Both the position numbers and the translations under genes were made by a program. Positions 8,093 through 16,400 of a stretch of DNA of 21,361 nucleotides are shown in pieces. The notes below the pieces were generated by a model, which saw only the letters and a list, made by a program, of their open reading frames with translations, had not been told where the DNA came from and made no database searches. The first letter of the stretch is position 1. Each line of letters begins with the position of its first letter. This DNA comes from Pseudomonadota bacterium (GTDB taxonomy: Bacteria; Pseudomonadota; Gammaproteobacteria; Enterobacterales; Enterobacteriaceae), in assembly GCA_023454395.1 (NCBI GenBank), contig JAEYFY010000047.1:1-21361 (forward strand), read 5' to 3'.

Positions 8093-9154
8093 ATGGAACA
8101 TGCTAATGCAGAGGCTTTGCAAAAAGATATCGTATTGCAAAATATGAAGCGAGTGTATCGTTACCAATCGGCTAACCAAGTTCGCAGTGTTCTCCGCCGT
8201 AGTGGTAAAACCCGTTTTATAAAGGATACGGATTGGGAGCGCGGTGTTTTATGGAGTTGCGTAAGTGCTGCATGGCAGGCAACGCAAGACGAAGAGTATC
8301 TTAATGGTGTGTTGAATTATACGTTGCATACAGGGTTTAGAACTGGGCCTAATGCTCGTTTTGCGGACGATCATGTTTGTGTACAAGCTTATCTTGCAGT
8401 AAGCCCGCTTTTTGAACAATCTGAAATTCTTGAGCCAACCATTAAAGCATTTGACATTATGCTTGATGATCCTAAGCCGGGTCGTGAGGACTGGTGGTGG
8501 TGTGATGCTCTCTTTATGGCACCGCCTGGTTTTGCTGCTTTGGCTGAAATTACCAATGAACGGCGTTATTTGGATTACATGCATACGGCTTATTGGGATG
8601 CGATTGATCATTTGCGTGATCCTGAAACTAAGTTAATTTACCGCGATCACCGTTATATTCCTGATGGTCAAGGAAATGAAATGCGTGAAGCTAACGGTGA
8701 AAAAGTATTCTGGAGCCGTGGTATTGGTTGGGTTTTAGCTTCTGTTCCTCGTATTCTTCAATATATGCCTGATGATTATCATGGACGTGAACGTTATATT
8801 GCACTGTTTAAAGAATTAGCGACATCCATATTAGATTATCAACATAAAGATGGTTTTTGGCGAACCAGTTTACTCGATCCTAATAATTTTCCTGCACCAG
8901 AAAGTTCAGCAACAGCGCTATTCTGTTATGGGCTTGCATGGGGAATTAATCAGGGAATATTAGAGAAAGAGGTGTATTTCCCTGCATTAAACAGAGCATG
9001 GTCAGCATTACAAACCTGTATTCATGATAATGGCATGATAGGTTGGGTTCAACTTCCAGCATTTAACCCTCGTGAAGTGAAGTTTGAACATAATATGGAT
9101 TATGGTGCGGGTGCTTATTTATTAGCAGGAAGTGAAGTTTTAAATCTTTTATAA
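8093..9154 (+). CDS. Unsaturated glycuronyl hydrolase (GH88/GH105 family), cytoplasmic
   Basis: A 353-residue (alpha/alpha)6-barrel hydrolase that removes the 4,5-unsaturated uronic acid left at the non-reducing end by polysaccharide lyases. It carries FADDHVCVQAYL (Asp92/Asp93), WWWCDALFMAPP (Asp138, the position of the catalytic Asp in YteR-type enzymes), FWSRGIGWVLA and DGFWRTSLLDP. These motifs look more like GH105 (YteR/YesR) than classical GH88; both fall in the same Pfam family. I chose ATG 8093 because GGAG at 8082-8085 precedes it; the frame upstream lacks family sequence. There is no signal peptide, so it acts on imported disaccharide. Being the last gene of the chondroitin operon, its likely substrate is the unsaturated chondroitin disaccharide, possibly phosphorylated on GalNAc by the PTS (inference). 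Confidence 0.88.
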   Translation: MEHANAEALQKDIVLQNMKRVYRYQSANQVRSVLRRSGKTRFIKDTDWERGVLWSCVSAAWQATQDEEYLNGVLNYTLHTGFRTGPNARFADDHVCVQAYLAVSPLFEQSEILEPTIKAFDIMLDDPKPGREDWWWCDALFMAPPGFAALAEITNERRYLDYMHTAYWDAIDHLRDPETKLIYRDHRYIPDGQGNEMREANGEKVFWSRGIGWVLASVPRILQYMPDDYHGRERYIALFKELATSILDYQHKDGFWRTSLLDPNNFPAPESSATALFCYGLAWGINQGILEKEVYFPALNRAWSALQTCIHDNGMIGWVQLPAFNPREVKFEHNMDYGAGAYLLAGSEVLNLL

Positions 9155-9237
9155 AATTGCTAGAGCTTTGATATTGACGCTTTGTTATTTTTCTTGTGCT
9201 TTACATGCCTTTCGCGCAATATTTTCCTATCTAGGAT

Positions 9238-9266
9238 GCCGACTAAAATAAGGGTCGGCTTTTTTA
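9238..9266 (+). terminator. Rho-independent terminator of the plus-strand catabolic operon
   Basis: GCCGAC (9238-9243) and GTCGGC (9254-9259) form a 6-bp GC-rich stem with a 10-nt loop, followed by seven T's (9260-9266). It lies 84 bp after the hydrolase stop. The rest of 9155-9279 shows no gene. Confidence 0.85.
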
Positions 9267-9421
9267 TATTTAATATAATAATAAGAGGTAACAACAATCT
9301 GTTACCTCTTATTGTAAATTAGGGTGCTTAAATAAAAATACAATCATTGAAAAAGGAAACTGTGGGGGAAATTATCCCCCACAAGATTAATATAAATTAA
9401 AAGATATATTAACCTGAATCA

Positions 9422-9532
9422 TTAAATATCCATTATTGGGTATGAATAAACAAAAAGTGTACTCTCCAATAATACGTTACTGGGGATTATCATAGTGACG
9501 ATCATTAGCCCGATTAAAGAATATTTCTTCAT
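9422..9532 (-). pseudogene. Hok-like type I toxin frame, copy A (probably truncated)
   Basis: A 36-residue hydrophobic peptide beginning MKKYSLIGLMIVTMIIP. It sits where Hok would be relative to the Sok-complementary leader, and GGAG then GAGG lie just before the ATG, as in hok mRNAs. Hok toxins are usually about 50 residues, with a membrane segment, a cysteine and a conserved C-terminal domain. Here the frame stops early. In the -1 frame, a stretch after the membrane segment reads EYTFCLFIPNNGYL and continues to a stop near 9374, recalling the Hok C-x6-G spacing, so a frameshift seems likely. The upstream leader frame (from 9712) runs in frame into this ATG, in the position of mok. A functional shorter toxin cannot be excluded. 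Confidence 0.5.
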
Positions 9533-9538
9533 TTCCTC

Positions 9539-9567
9539 TTGCACTCCGATAAAAATGGAGGCAGAAT
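9539..9567 (+). promoter_or_regulatory. Promoter of Sok-like RNA, copy A
   Basis: TTGCAC (9539-9544) as -35 and CAGAAT (9562-9567) as -10, separated by 17 bp. The sequence is identical in copy B. The predicted start near 9574 gives an RNA of about 60 nt ending at the hairpin and T-rich tract, close to the size of plasmid R1 Sok. Confidence 0.5.
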
Positions 9568-9573
9568 CAAATT

Positions 9574-9632
9574 GTCTGTATTTGAGTCGGCCTCGGTTAA
9601 TGTTAAATAACATAATCGGGGCTTTTCTCTTT
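9574..9632 (+). ncRNA. sok: Sok-like antisense RNA antitoxin, copy A
   Basis: The core GCCTCGGTTAATG then AAATAACATAATCGGGGCTT then TTCTCTTTCTG resembles the plasmid R1 Sok region (recalled, not searched): GCCTCG, GGTTAATG, an A/T-rich loop, CGGGGCT, then a T/C-rich end. It folds as a terminator hairpin: CCTCGGTTA and TGTTA pair with TAACA and TAATCGGGG around a two-base loop, with one bulged A and G-T wobbles, followed by CTTTTCTCTTT. It is transcribed opposite the leader of the Hok-like mRNA, as Sok is, so it would block translation of the leader frame and of hok. The ends are predicted from the promoter and hairpin and are approximate. A 34-codon plus-strand frame here is incidental. Confidence 0.7.
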
Positions 9633-9681
9633 CTGGTGCTTGCAAAATGCTTGAACCAGATTGATCCAAGCACCCGTGCAG

Positions 9682-9709
9682 AGAATAACAAAATATTTAG
9701 TTGAGACAA
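9682..9709 (-). promoter_or_regulatory. Promoter of Hok-like mRNA, copy A
   Basis: On the minus strand, TTGTCT (9704-9709) and TATTCT (9682-9687) are separated by 16 bp. The predicted start near 9675 begins at GGGTGCTTGG, comparable with the GGCGCTTGAGG 5' end of R1 hok mRNA. The elements are conserved in copy B. Confidence 0.45.
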
Positions 9710-9935
9710 CACATTTATTATTAATAATAAATTATTCTATTTGTTTTTGTTATTTTAAATAAATAATTGATTCGTTAATTTGAGTTATCAATAAAATAAG
9801 AGGTAACAGTAATCTGTTACCTCTTATTGTAAATTAGGATGCTTAGATAAACATACAATCTTTGAAAAAGGAAATTGTGGGGGAATTCACCCCCACAAGA
9901 TTAATATAAATTAAAAGATATATTAACCTGAATCA

Positions 9936-10046
9936 TTAAATATCCATTATTAGGTATGAATAAACAAAAAATGTATTCTCCAATAATACGTTACTGGGGA
10001 TTATCATAGTGACGATCATTAGCCCGATTAAAGAATATTTCTTCAT
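9936..10046 (-). pseudogene. Hok-like type I toxin frame, copy B (probably truncated)
   Basis: A 36-residue hydrophobic frame with the same first 23 residues as copy A. The three base changes between the copies all alter the amino acid in this frame (Ser to Asn, Leu to Phe, Pro to Leu). In the -1 frame two of the three are silent. That pattern, though tiny, supports the idea that the ancestral C-terminus was read in the other frame. The mok-position leader frame is broken relative to copy A by a 1-bp indel near 10088-10092, so the upstream frame no longer runs into this ATG. Confidence 0.5.
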
Positions 10047-10052
10047 TTCCTC

Positions 10053-10081
10053 TTGCACTCCGATAAAAATGGAGGCAGAAT
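10053..10081 (+). promoter_or_regulatory. Promoter of Sok-like RNA, copy B
   Basis: TTGCAC (10053-10058), 17-bp spacer, CAGAAT (10076-10081), identical to copy A. The predicted transcription start is near 10088. Confidence 0.5.
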
Positions 10082-10087
10082 CAAATT

Positions 10088-10145
10088 GTTGTGTTTGAGT
10101 CGGCCTCGGTTAATGTTAAATAACATAATCGGGGCTTTTCTCTTT
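10088..10145 (+). ncRNA. sok: Sok-like antisense RNA antitoxin, copy B
   Basis: The hairpin core and T-rich end are identical to copy A. The differences fall only in the first bases of the predicted RNA (TTGTG versus TCTGTA). Since the cores are identical, each Sok RNA could act on both Hok-like mRNAs (inference). The ends are approximate. Confidence 0.7.
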
Positions 10146-10194
10146 CTGGTACTTGCAAAATGCTTGAACCAGATTGATCCAAGCACCCGTGCAG

Positions 10195-10222
10195 AGAATA
10201 GCAAAATATTTAGTTGAGACAA
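10195..10222 (-). promoter_or_regulatory. Promoter of Hok-like mRNA, copy B
   Basis: Minus-strand TTGTCT (10217-10222) and TATTCT (10195-10200) with a 16-bp spacer. Same elements as in copy A, with one spacer base changed. Confidence 0.45.
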
Positions 10223-10305
10223 CACATTTATTATCAATAATAAATTATTCGATTTGTTTTTATTATTTTAAATAAATAATTGATTCGTTAACGGGTGTGA
10301 ATAAT

Positions 10306-10341
10306 AAAAAAGAGCCTCGGTGATTTATATCGAGACTCTTT
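10306..10341 (-). terminator. Rho-independent terminator after chondroitin ABC exolyase
   Basis: Read on the minus strand, AAAGAGTCTCG pairs with CGAGGCTCTTT over 11 positions, one G-U, around an 11-nt loop, and ends in a run of T's (plus-strand A's from 10306). It starts about 20 bp after the exolyase stop. Confidence 0.85.
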
Positions 10342-10360
10342 AATTTAAATACTATGGATT

Positions 10361-13300
10361 CTACTTAACTAGATTAATAACAACAGGCGTTGCCTGTATT
10401 GTTGTCGTAGTAATCAATGTATTATTATCTTGATGTTTAATAATAACACCAGACTGTGGTGTTACTAATTTCCATATTCCTTTTACAGTAATTGTGCTAT
10501 TTATTGGTTGAGAGTCGGAATTAAGCCATTGACGAGAATACACGCTCACCTCAGTCTGATTTCCTTTGTTATCAACTTGGTCTGCTTCAATTCCCTGATA
10601 TAAATTTAAATCAGGATTAACAATACTTAATGTTAATTGTTGTTTTTGAGCTTTAGCCATGACCATAACAGGAGAGTCACTTGATAATAATATTGCTTGA
10701 GGTGAGTTTAATTGTGTCGATTCAAAAAAAGCATATCCTTCTTCGTGGGTGATTTTATCTTTTACCGCATGCAATTGATTATTATGTTGCAATACAGTGT
10801 ATTCTGGGGCTTTATTATCTTGTGATTCAATCGCTATTGCATACTCATAAGTTGCATTACTAGGTGCGTTACCATGAGAGATCACAGCTGTTGCAAATAG
10901 TTGTTCTGTTGGTTTTGAATTTCTATCATCAAGAGAATGCTGTTTTTGATAACTAAATTCTACGGTTTGTTCTTTAGTGAGCTTATATAAATTACCAGCA
11001 GGATCAATTAAAGTATCTGCATTATTTAAAGTTAATTGAGTACCTAATTGATTAACCTCTTTGCCATTAATTATCACTGATTTTAATTTAGGAACAGCAA
11101 ACTGGAATAGTGTTGTTTCTGTCCTATGTTGTTTATCATCATTTTCAATACCAGATCCTAACGCAATTACTCTATTATCAAATAAGAAATAGGATTTATT
11201 AGCTCTTAAGCTTTGTTGTTGATATTTACTGTGACCATGTAATTTCATGGCAAACATACTGTTATTATTTAATGTATTTGCACCAGAGTAACTTTCCGTC
11301 GAAAGCAACATCTCTTCAATACCTGCGCTCGGTAATTGGTTTAATTTTGCTTCAAGTTCATTATAAGGAAGATGAATTGTTGTGGTACCTGGATATCGGT
11401 TCCAATCCCATCCTGCATGGCTAAATCCAGATTGTGCTAAGTTTGCAGGCACGATTTCCAACTGACCATACTGTAAATAGCGCCCATAACGATTGTTGTT
11501 TTCATAACTTTCATTACCAACAAGATAACGACTAAAGCCACGAGCGATAGCAAGCCAGCTTTGTTGTGGTGCTTGAATAGAGGCTCTACGCTGTATCGCC
11601 ATCGAAGCATAGTTCATCGCCCATGCACCAGTGGGTTCGTTTTCAGCTTTAATTCCTTCAAAATTGTCTTTGTTATCTAATTTTGCATAGGCCGCAGCCA
11701 GCGCGGTATCCAATTTTTGTTTGCCATCAGGTGTACCGGCTAATGCCATCCATTTAAATGGTGCGACCCCTATTTTATGTAATCCAGTAGGATGGCGACC
11801 ACTTAATACCACGGGAATTTGTGTCTCTTTAGTGTAGATGCGCATTTTTAATAACACATCTTTTAAACGCTCATGAGCTGAAGGTGAAAGACGGAAAGGG
11901 GAATCACTTAGCGCATAAACACTAGGGGCTAAACCACCAAAAGCATCTTTCGCATACGCTGGATAATGCTGTGAATGGTGGAAAATAGAACCATCAGGTT
12001 TGAAACCACCTGCAACACCTTTTGAACTTAATATGGTTTTATTTAGCCAGTTTTGCAGTTGTGCTAAGGCTTGTTGGCGTTGTTGGTAATCTGGCAACAT
12101 CAGTAAGCTTTTTATCATCCACTGTAATTGTGTGTTGAGAATATCAACGTTTGCATCAACTATCTCATTGTCTTTTTCAAAAATTCGTCCGGTGGCGTTG
12201 TACCACATCATCGCTTGTTGGGTCGGTGCTAAAAGTTTATTTTTTGCAAGAATATGACGACCAATAAACCATGCATCAAAAAGTTCTCTGGTTTGATATC
12301 CAACATGAGTAATAATTTGATAACCACTACCTCGTGCAAAACCTTGTTCAAGGACGTAACGCGTTCCTAATAAATAGAGATCTTCTAATTTTTTTCTATC
12401 GACCTCTGACAAGGAATTACTACGCAAGTAAATGGCAGTTTGAAGAAGTGTTTTACCTACATCTCTTAGCATATTGGCATCAAGTAATGCTTTTTTCGTT
12501 TCTTCACTAAACACGCCTTCAACTTTCATAAAGTTTTGCCGATTAGGGTGATCCAGTGCTTTTCCTGTTATTGAGCCATCAGGGTGTTGTGTTAGTTTTA
12601 ACTTTTCCCAGAGTGCTAGATTTTTATCTAGCATGTCTGAGGTGATTTTTTTATCGCTGTTAATTCCCTGATAATACTCAAAACGCTGATAAATTGATGC
12701 CATTTCAACTTGATCATCATGAAAATCAGTATCGAAATTTAGAGTAGGATAATGAGCTTTAAACTTCTGATCGTACATCAGTAATGCACTCCAGTTTTTA
12801 CTGACCATAGTGTTTACTGCATTATTTACATACGGTACTTGATAGTCAGGTACTGCCCAGCGATTGTCTAAAGGTACACTCATAATAATTTGGTCGAAAA
12901 AGAGCGTTCCTGCCTGATTTGGTGCTGTAATGACTAATTGATCCAATTTCCCTGTTGCAGTGCCTTGCATATCACGAAAAGGAACCGCAATACCTCGCCA
13001 TCCAGTAAAATTAAGTTGAGTATCAAAACTTAATGCCACTTGATCATTTTGTTTGAATTGTAATGTGAGGGGCGATGATTGTGGTTTTTCATTATAAATC
13101 CACATCATAAAAGTGAGTGGTGTCGCGGTATCTTTATCATCCTGATAATTTACGTGATTATTAAGCGTTAATGTTGCTTGTGGTTGATATTGCCACTTGA
13201 GTGACTGAACGCCATCTTTGGCATGTTCTTTACTTAACGATAATTGATTGTTATTTGAAGTGACTAATGTATTTGGCATTTCACTTTCAAAGAGATAAAT

Positions 13301-13402
13301 ATCACCGAAAGTTTCATGAGAAAGAGAAGGGAATGCCTGTGAGGGTAATGATAAACATAAGCTTAATGCCATGGCATGTGCTAAAGGATGTTTTATTAGC
13401 AT
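10361..13402 (-). CDS. Chondroitin sulfate ABC exolyase (chondroitinase ABC II)
   Basis: A 1013-residue exported polysaccharide lyase (PL8 family) that releases unsaturated disaccharides from the ends of chondroitin and dermatan sulfate chains and oligosaccharides. Sequence and length closely match P. vulgaris lyase II as I recall it. The Sec signal peptide is about residues 1-23 (LCLSLPSQAFP). An N-terminal carbohydrate-binding-like beta domain is followed by an alpha-toroid catalytic domain. IFHHSQHYPAY supplies His476 and Tyr483, SGRHPTG supplies Arg536 and GNESYENNNRYGRY supplies Glu631, aligning with the tetrad of lyase I. A C-terminal beta-sandwich follows. The start has AGGA nine bases upstream. 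It lies 56 bp after lyase I, but a terminator intervenes, so expression may be lower than or separate from lyase I. Confidence 0.97.
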   Translation of the reverse strand: MLIKHPLAHAMALSLCLSLPSQAFPSLSHETFGDIYLFESEMPNTLVTSNNNQLSLSKEHAKDGVQSLKWQYQPQATLTLNNHVNYQDDKDTATPLTFMMWIYNEKPQSSPLTLQFKQNDQVALSFDTQLNFTGWRGIAVPFRDMQGTATGKLDQLVITAPNQAGTLFFDQIIMSVPLDNRWAVPDYQVPYVNNAVNTMVSKNWSALLMYDQKFKAHYPTLNFDTDFHDDQVEMASIYQRFEYYQGINSDKKITSDMLDKNLALWEKLKLTQHPDGSITGKALDHPNRQNFMKVEGVFSEETKKALLDANMLRDVGKTLLQTAIYLRSNSLSEVDRKKLEDLYLLGTRYVLEQGFARGSGYQIITHVGYQTRELFDAWFIGRHILAKNKLLAPTQQAMMWYNATGRIFEKDNEIVDANVDILNTQLQWMIKSLLMLPDYQQRQQALAQLQNWLNKTILSSKGVAGGFKPDGSIFHHSQHYPAYAKDAFGGLAPSVYALSDSPFRLSPSAHERLKDVLLKMRIYTKETQIPVVLSGRHPTGLHKIGVAPFKWMALAGTPDGKQKLDTALAAAYAKLDNKDNFEGIKAENEPTGAWAMNYASMAIQRRASIQAPQQSWLAIARGFSRYLVGNESYENNNRYGRYLQYGQLEIVPANLAQSGFSHAGWDWNRYPGTTTIHLPYNELEAKLNQLPSAGIEEMLLSTESYSGANTLNNNSMFAMKLHGHSKYQQQSLRANKSYFLFDNRVIALGSGIENDDKQHRTETTLFQFAVPKLKSVIINGKEVNQLGTQLTLNNADTLIDPAGNLYKLTKEQTVEFSYQKQHSLDDRNSKPTEQLFATAVISHGNAPSNATYEYAIAIESQDNKAPEYTVLQHNNQLHAVKDKITHEEGYAFFESTQLNSPQAILLSSDSPVMVMAKAQKQQLTLSIVNPDLNLYQGIEADQVDNKGNQTEVSVYSRQWLNSDSQPINSTITVKGIWKLVTPQSGVIIKHQDNNTLITTTTIQATPVVINLVK

Positions 13403-13421
13403 AATCAGATTTCCTGCAAAT

Positions 13422-13448
13422 AAAAAAGGAACGCAAGCGCGTTCCTTT
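13422..13448 (-). terminator. Terminator between the two chondroitinase genes
   Basis: On the minus strand, AAAGGAACGC and GCGTTCCTTT are perfect 10-bp arms around GCTT, followed by further T's. It lies in the 56-bp gap after lyase I and just before the ribosome site of lyase II. I see no convincing promoter after it, so lyase II probably depends on read-through or on a promoter inside lyase I. Confidence 0.85.
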
Positions 13449-13458
13449 AAAGGTTAAA

Positions 13459-16400
13459 TCAAGGGAGAGGTGAGAGTTTAATTTCTTGTGGAATACCAAA
13501 ATAACTGGTGAAAGTGAGTTCGGTATTCTCACCAGAAATGCGATGTTTTACCTCACCGCTTTTATCCACAAACTGCCATTTTCCATTAACGGTGACATTA
13601 ATTGTGACAGGTGTTGCGGCTTTCTGGCGTGTCATATTTAAATCTGGTGTAACGGCACTGACAGTAAGTATATTTCCTTGATGATGAGTCATCACAATTG
13701 CGGGTTTATCAACTTTGTTGATCCATTTATCTTTAATTGATGCCGATTGATAAAAGGCATATCCCGTCACATTGCTGAGTTTATCGTAAATAATATGAAC
13801 ATCTTTATCTTTACGAAGAACCTGATATAACCCATTATTTTCACGGAACTTCTCTGCCATCTCTCCCATTTTTTCAGGCGTCGCATCTAAAAAGACCATA
13901 TACTCATAGCTGGAGTCTTTAGGTTGAAGGCTGTGATCAATCCACGCTGAACTGAAGTTTCCTTCCGTTGGTTGGCGATTTTTATTTTCAGCCGAGATCT
14001 GGTGTTGGCGGCTAATATTGACTTTTTCTGCTTGAGTAATGAGATAACCATTACCATTACTATCAATTATCCAATCCCCTTGTTTTAGCGTAGTCTGATA
14101 AGGAAAACTTTCTATCTTTTGTCCATTAATCCAAATGGCGTTTAATTCAGCTGTAATCGCATGTTGGAATAGGGTGGTTTCAACATTTTTATTTTTATCG
14201 CTGCTATTAATATTGCTACCGACAAAAATTAAATGATTATCCGCTGCTAATACGGTTTTTTTCGCCGTAAAGTTAGGATCAAAACGCTCAAGATTAGTAG
14301 GGTAAATAAGATCAAATGCCATCATGCCATATTTACCATCAAGGGCAGATGTTCCACTAAATCCACGCTCTCCACGTTGCATTAATGTATGAGGTTTAGG
14401 GCTGTCTAACTCTTTAAGAGGAAGATGAATAGTGGTTGCTCCCGGCATTCTATTCCAATCCCAACCTTCTTGTTGATAGCCTTGTGAAAGCTGAGAGCCA
14501 TGGCTGACTATCTGAGCAACACCATGGCTTTGATAACGACCATAGCGATTATCTTTGTTATAAATTTCAGATGACCAAACATTGGTGTTATATGCTTTTA
14601 GTGTCACCATTTTATCTTGCCAGCGATGAATACCAAAAGCACCGCCATTAAAGGCATAGAAGCCTTGAGGTAAGGTCGCGGGTGCAATAGTTTCTCCAAA
14701 AATAGCACTCGACTCATTTTGAGTTTTATCGCTAATTGCAAGATAAATAGAAGCGAGCTTTTTATCCGGTGATGGTTTTGCAGACATCGCAAGCCAATAG
14801 TAGCCTTGAGCAACCGATTTTAATGACGGTGAATTAAACGGGTGTCGCCCAGCTAAAGGTAATCCTACTTCTGGATTACTGTAGATCCATGCTGAAACCA
14901 TGGCTTTTTTCAGGTTATTCCAACCATTTTCACCGACAGCAAAAGGTGTACCACGCAGTAAATAAATAAGCTGAGAGGCATTTTTAAAGGCTGGGAAAGA
15001 GTAACCTGGATAGTTACCTTCATGTCGCCACGCGGTACCATCAGGACGTAAACCATCTTTACCGCCTGGTGGTACTTGAGTTAATGCACCCGTAATGTAA
15101 TGACTGAAAGTATTAACTAAGTTGATGCGCTTTTGATCATCTGGCTCTAGCAGTAATAAAGCTAAGTGCTGACGGGATAAGGTGTTGAAATAGTCTAAAT
15201 CTGAACTATCTGCTCCTACCTTCATATCAAAACTACTTTTAAACTCTCGTGAATACCACAGCAATGAATCATAAACTTGAGTTTGTAGATTGGCTTCTTT
15301 TAAGGCATCAGACATTAATAATGTAGATATATACCACCAACGAGAACTATATCCCCAGTGATGAGTTGTGACTAATGCACTCCCTTTAACAAAGCCTTGA
15401 TCTAATAAATGCTTTGTCATTAATAAGTACATCTGTTTTAACTGGGCTTTTTGTGTCGGATCTTTTTCAAGAACATAGGCACGGCTGATATTAAACATTA
15501 ATGTCGTGTAATTACCTAAAATAACGTAATTATCAAAAAGCGACTTATCTTGAGAATTAAGGTTCTCTGGCTGATAAATAATAGTTTGTTTATCTGTGAT
15601 CAGATGTCGCCCTTGTATTCCACCATCCGCTAAAATGCGAATATTGAGTGCATCAAAATCACTTTTTAATTTACTAATGTTTTCTTCTAGTGCGAGATTT
15701 GTCTCTTTTTCACCACCAACAAATTCATTAATCAGACGTTGGCGAATAAGATCAATCGCAGCTAAGTTTTCGGGCGTTACCGGCAATTGAGGTTGTACGT
15801 TATGAAACTGGATCTCAGGCTCTGATAAACGTGTTTTTACTTGATAATCAGACCATTGATAGCGAGCATCATCGATAGAAAACATAATACGATCGATATA
15901 TATTTCACCTTGACCGACATTAGACGGGGCTTTAAATCGAATGCTATCAACATTCGCGCCTAACGCTCGACCAATACTGTCTTGAGCACCATCAGAGGAG
16001 GTATTCATTGCATTTAAGGTCATTTCTCTATTTTCAAGATCGTTATTTAGAGAAAGCCCTACAGCACGCCAACCCGTAAAATTCAGTTTTACTTTAAAGC
16101 CTGCTTGCGCTTCGCTGGTGGCGTTGAGTTTTTCACCAAAATCAACAGTGAGATAGCCATCAATAGGTTTTTCATTATAAAGCCAAAATGATAAAACAGG
16201 TGTAGATGCACGTCCCCATGCTTTAGAGGCTTCTTTGTCTGTCGGAACAATCAGCTTTTTATGCAAAGTAAAGCTACTTCCACCTTTCCATTTCCACAAA
16301 AGGGATTGGCTTCCCATAATGCTACGCTTGTCAGATAACGTCAGTGTTGAGTTTTTATCTGTTGTGAAATCAGCTAACGGATTATTTTGAGCAAAATGAT

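Larger units (their letters stand above)
9280..9778. repeat. Long direct repeat copy A (hok/sok-like unit)
   Basis: This 499-bp unit recurs at 9795-10291 after a 16-bp spacer, with roughly 20 differences by eye, or about 96% identity. It begins with a perfect 14-bp inverted repeat (9280-9293 and 9300-9313) and includes a second hairpin GTGGGGG/CCCCCAC (9362-9382). A Hok-like minus-strand frame, a Sok-like plus-strand RNA and their promoters complete the unit. It lies between the terminators of two convergent operons. No transposase and no terminal inverted repeats bounding the whole unit are seen. Confidence 0.9.
9795..10291. repeat. Long direct repeat copy B (hok/sok-like unit)
   Basis: The second unit, 497 bp, is collinear with copy A and in the same orientation. 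The opening 14-bp inverted repeat (9795-9808 and 9815-9828) is unchanged while its loop differs (GTAATC versus ACAATC). The second hairpin (9875-9898) keeps its GTGGGGG/CCCCCAC arms although its loop differs in length. Two single-base indels separate the copies. Confidence 0.9.

Noticed and set aside
9495..9704. 69-codon plus-strand frame in copy A, including a 34-codon hydrophobic frame starting MLNNIIGAFLFL that is nearly identical in copy B
   Set aside because: It overlaps the Sok-like promoter, RNA and terminator, has no ribosome site, and the longer frame is broken by an indel in copy B. The conservation is better explained by the RNA.
9280..10291. The long repeats as an insertion sequence or MITE pair
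   Set aside because: There is no transposase, no inverted repeat bounding the whole unit and no clear target-site duplication. Internal promoters and hairpins fit a duplicated RNA locus better.
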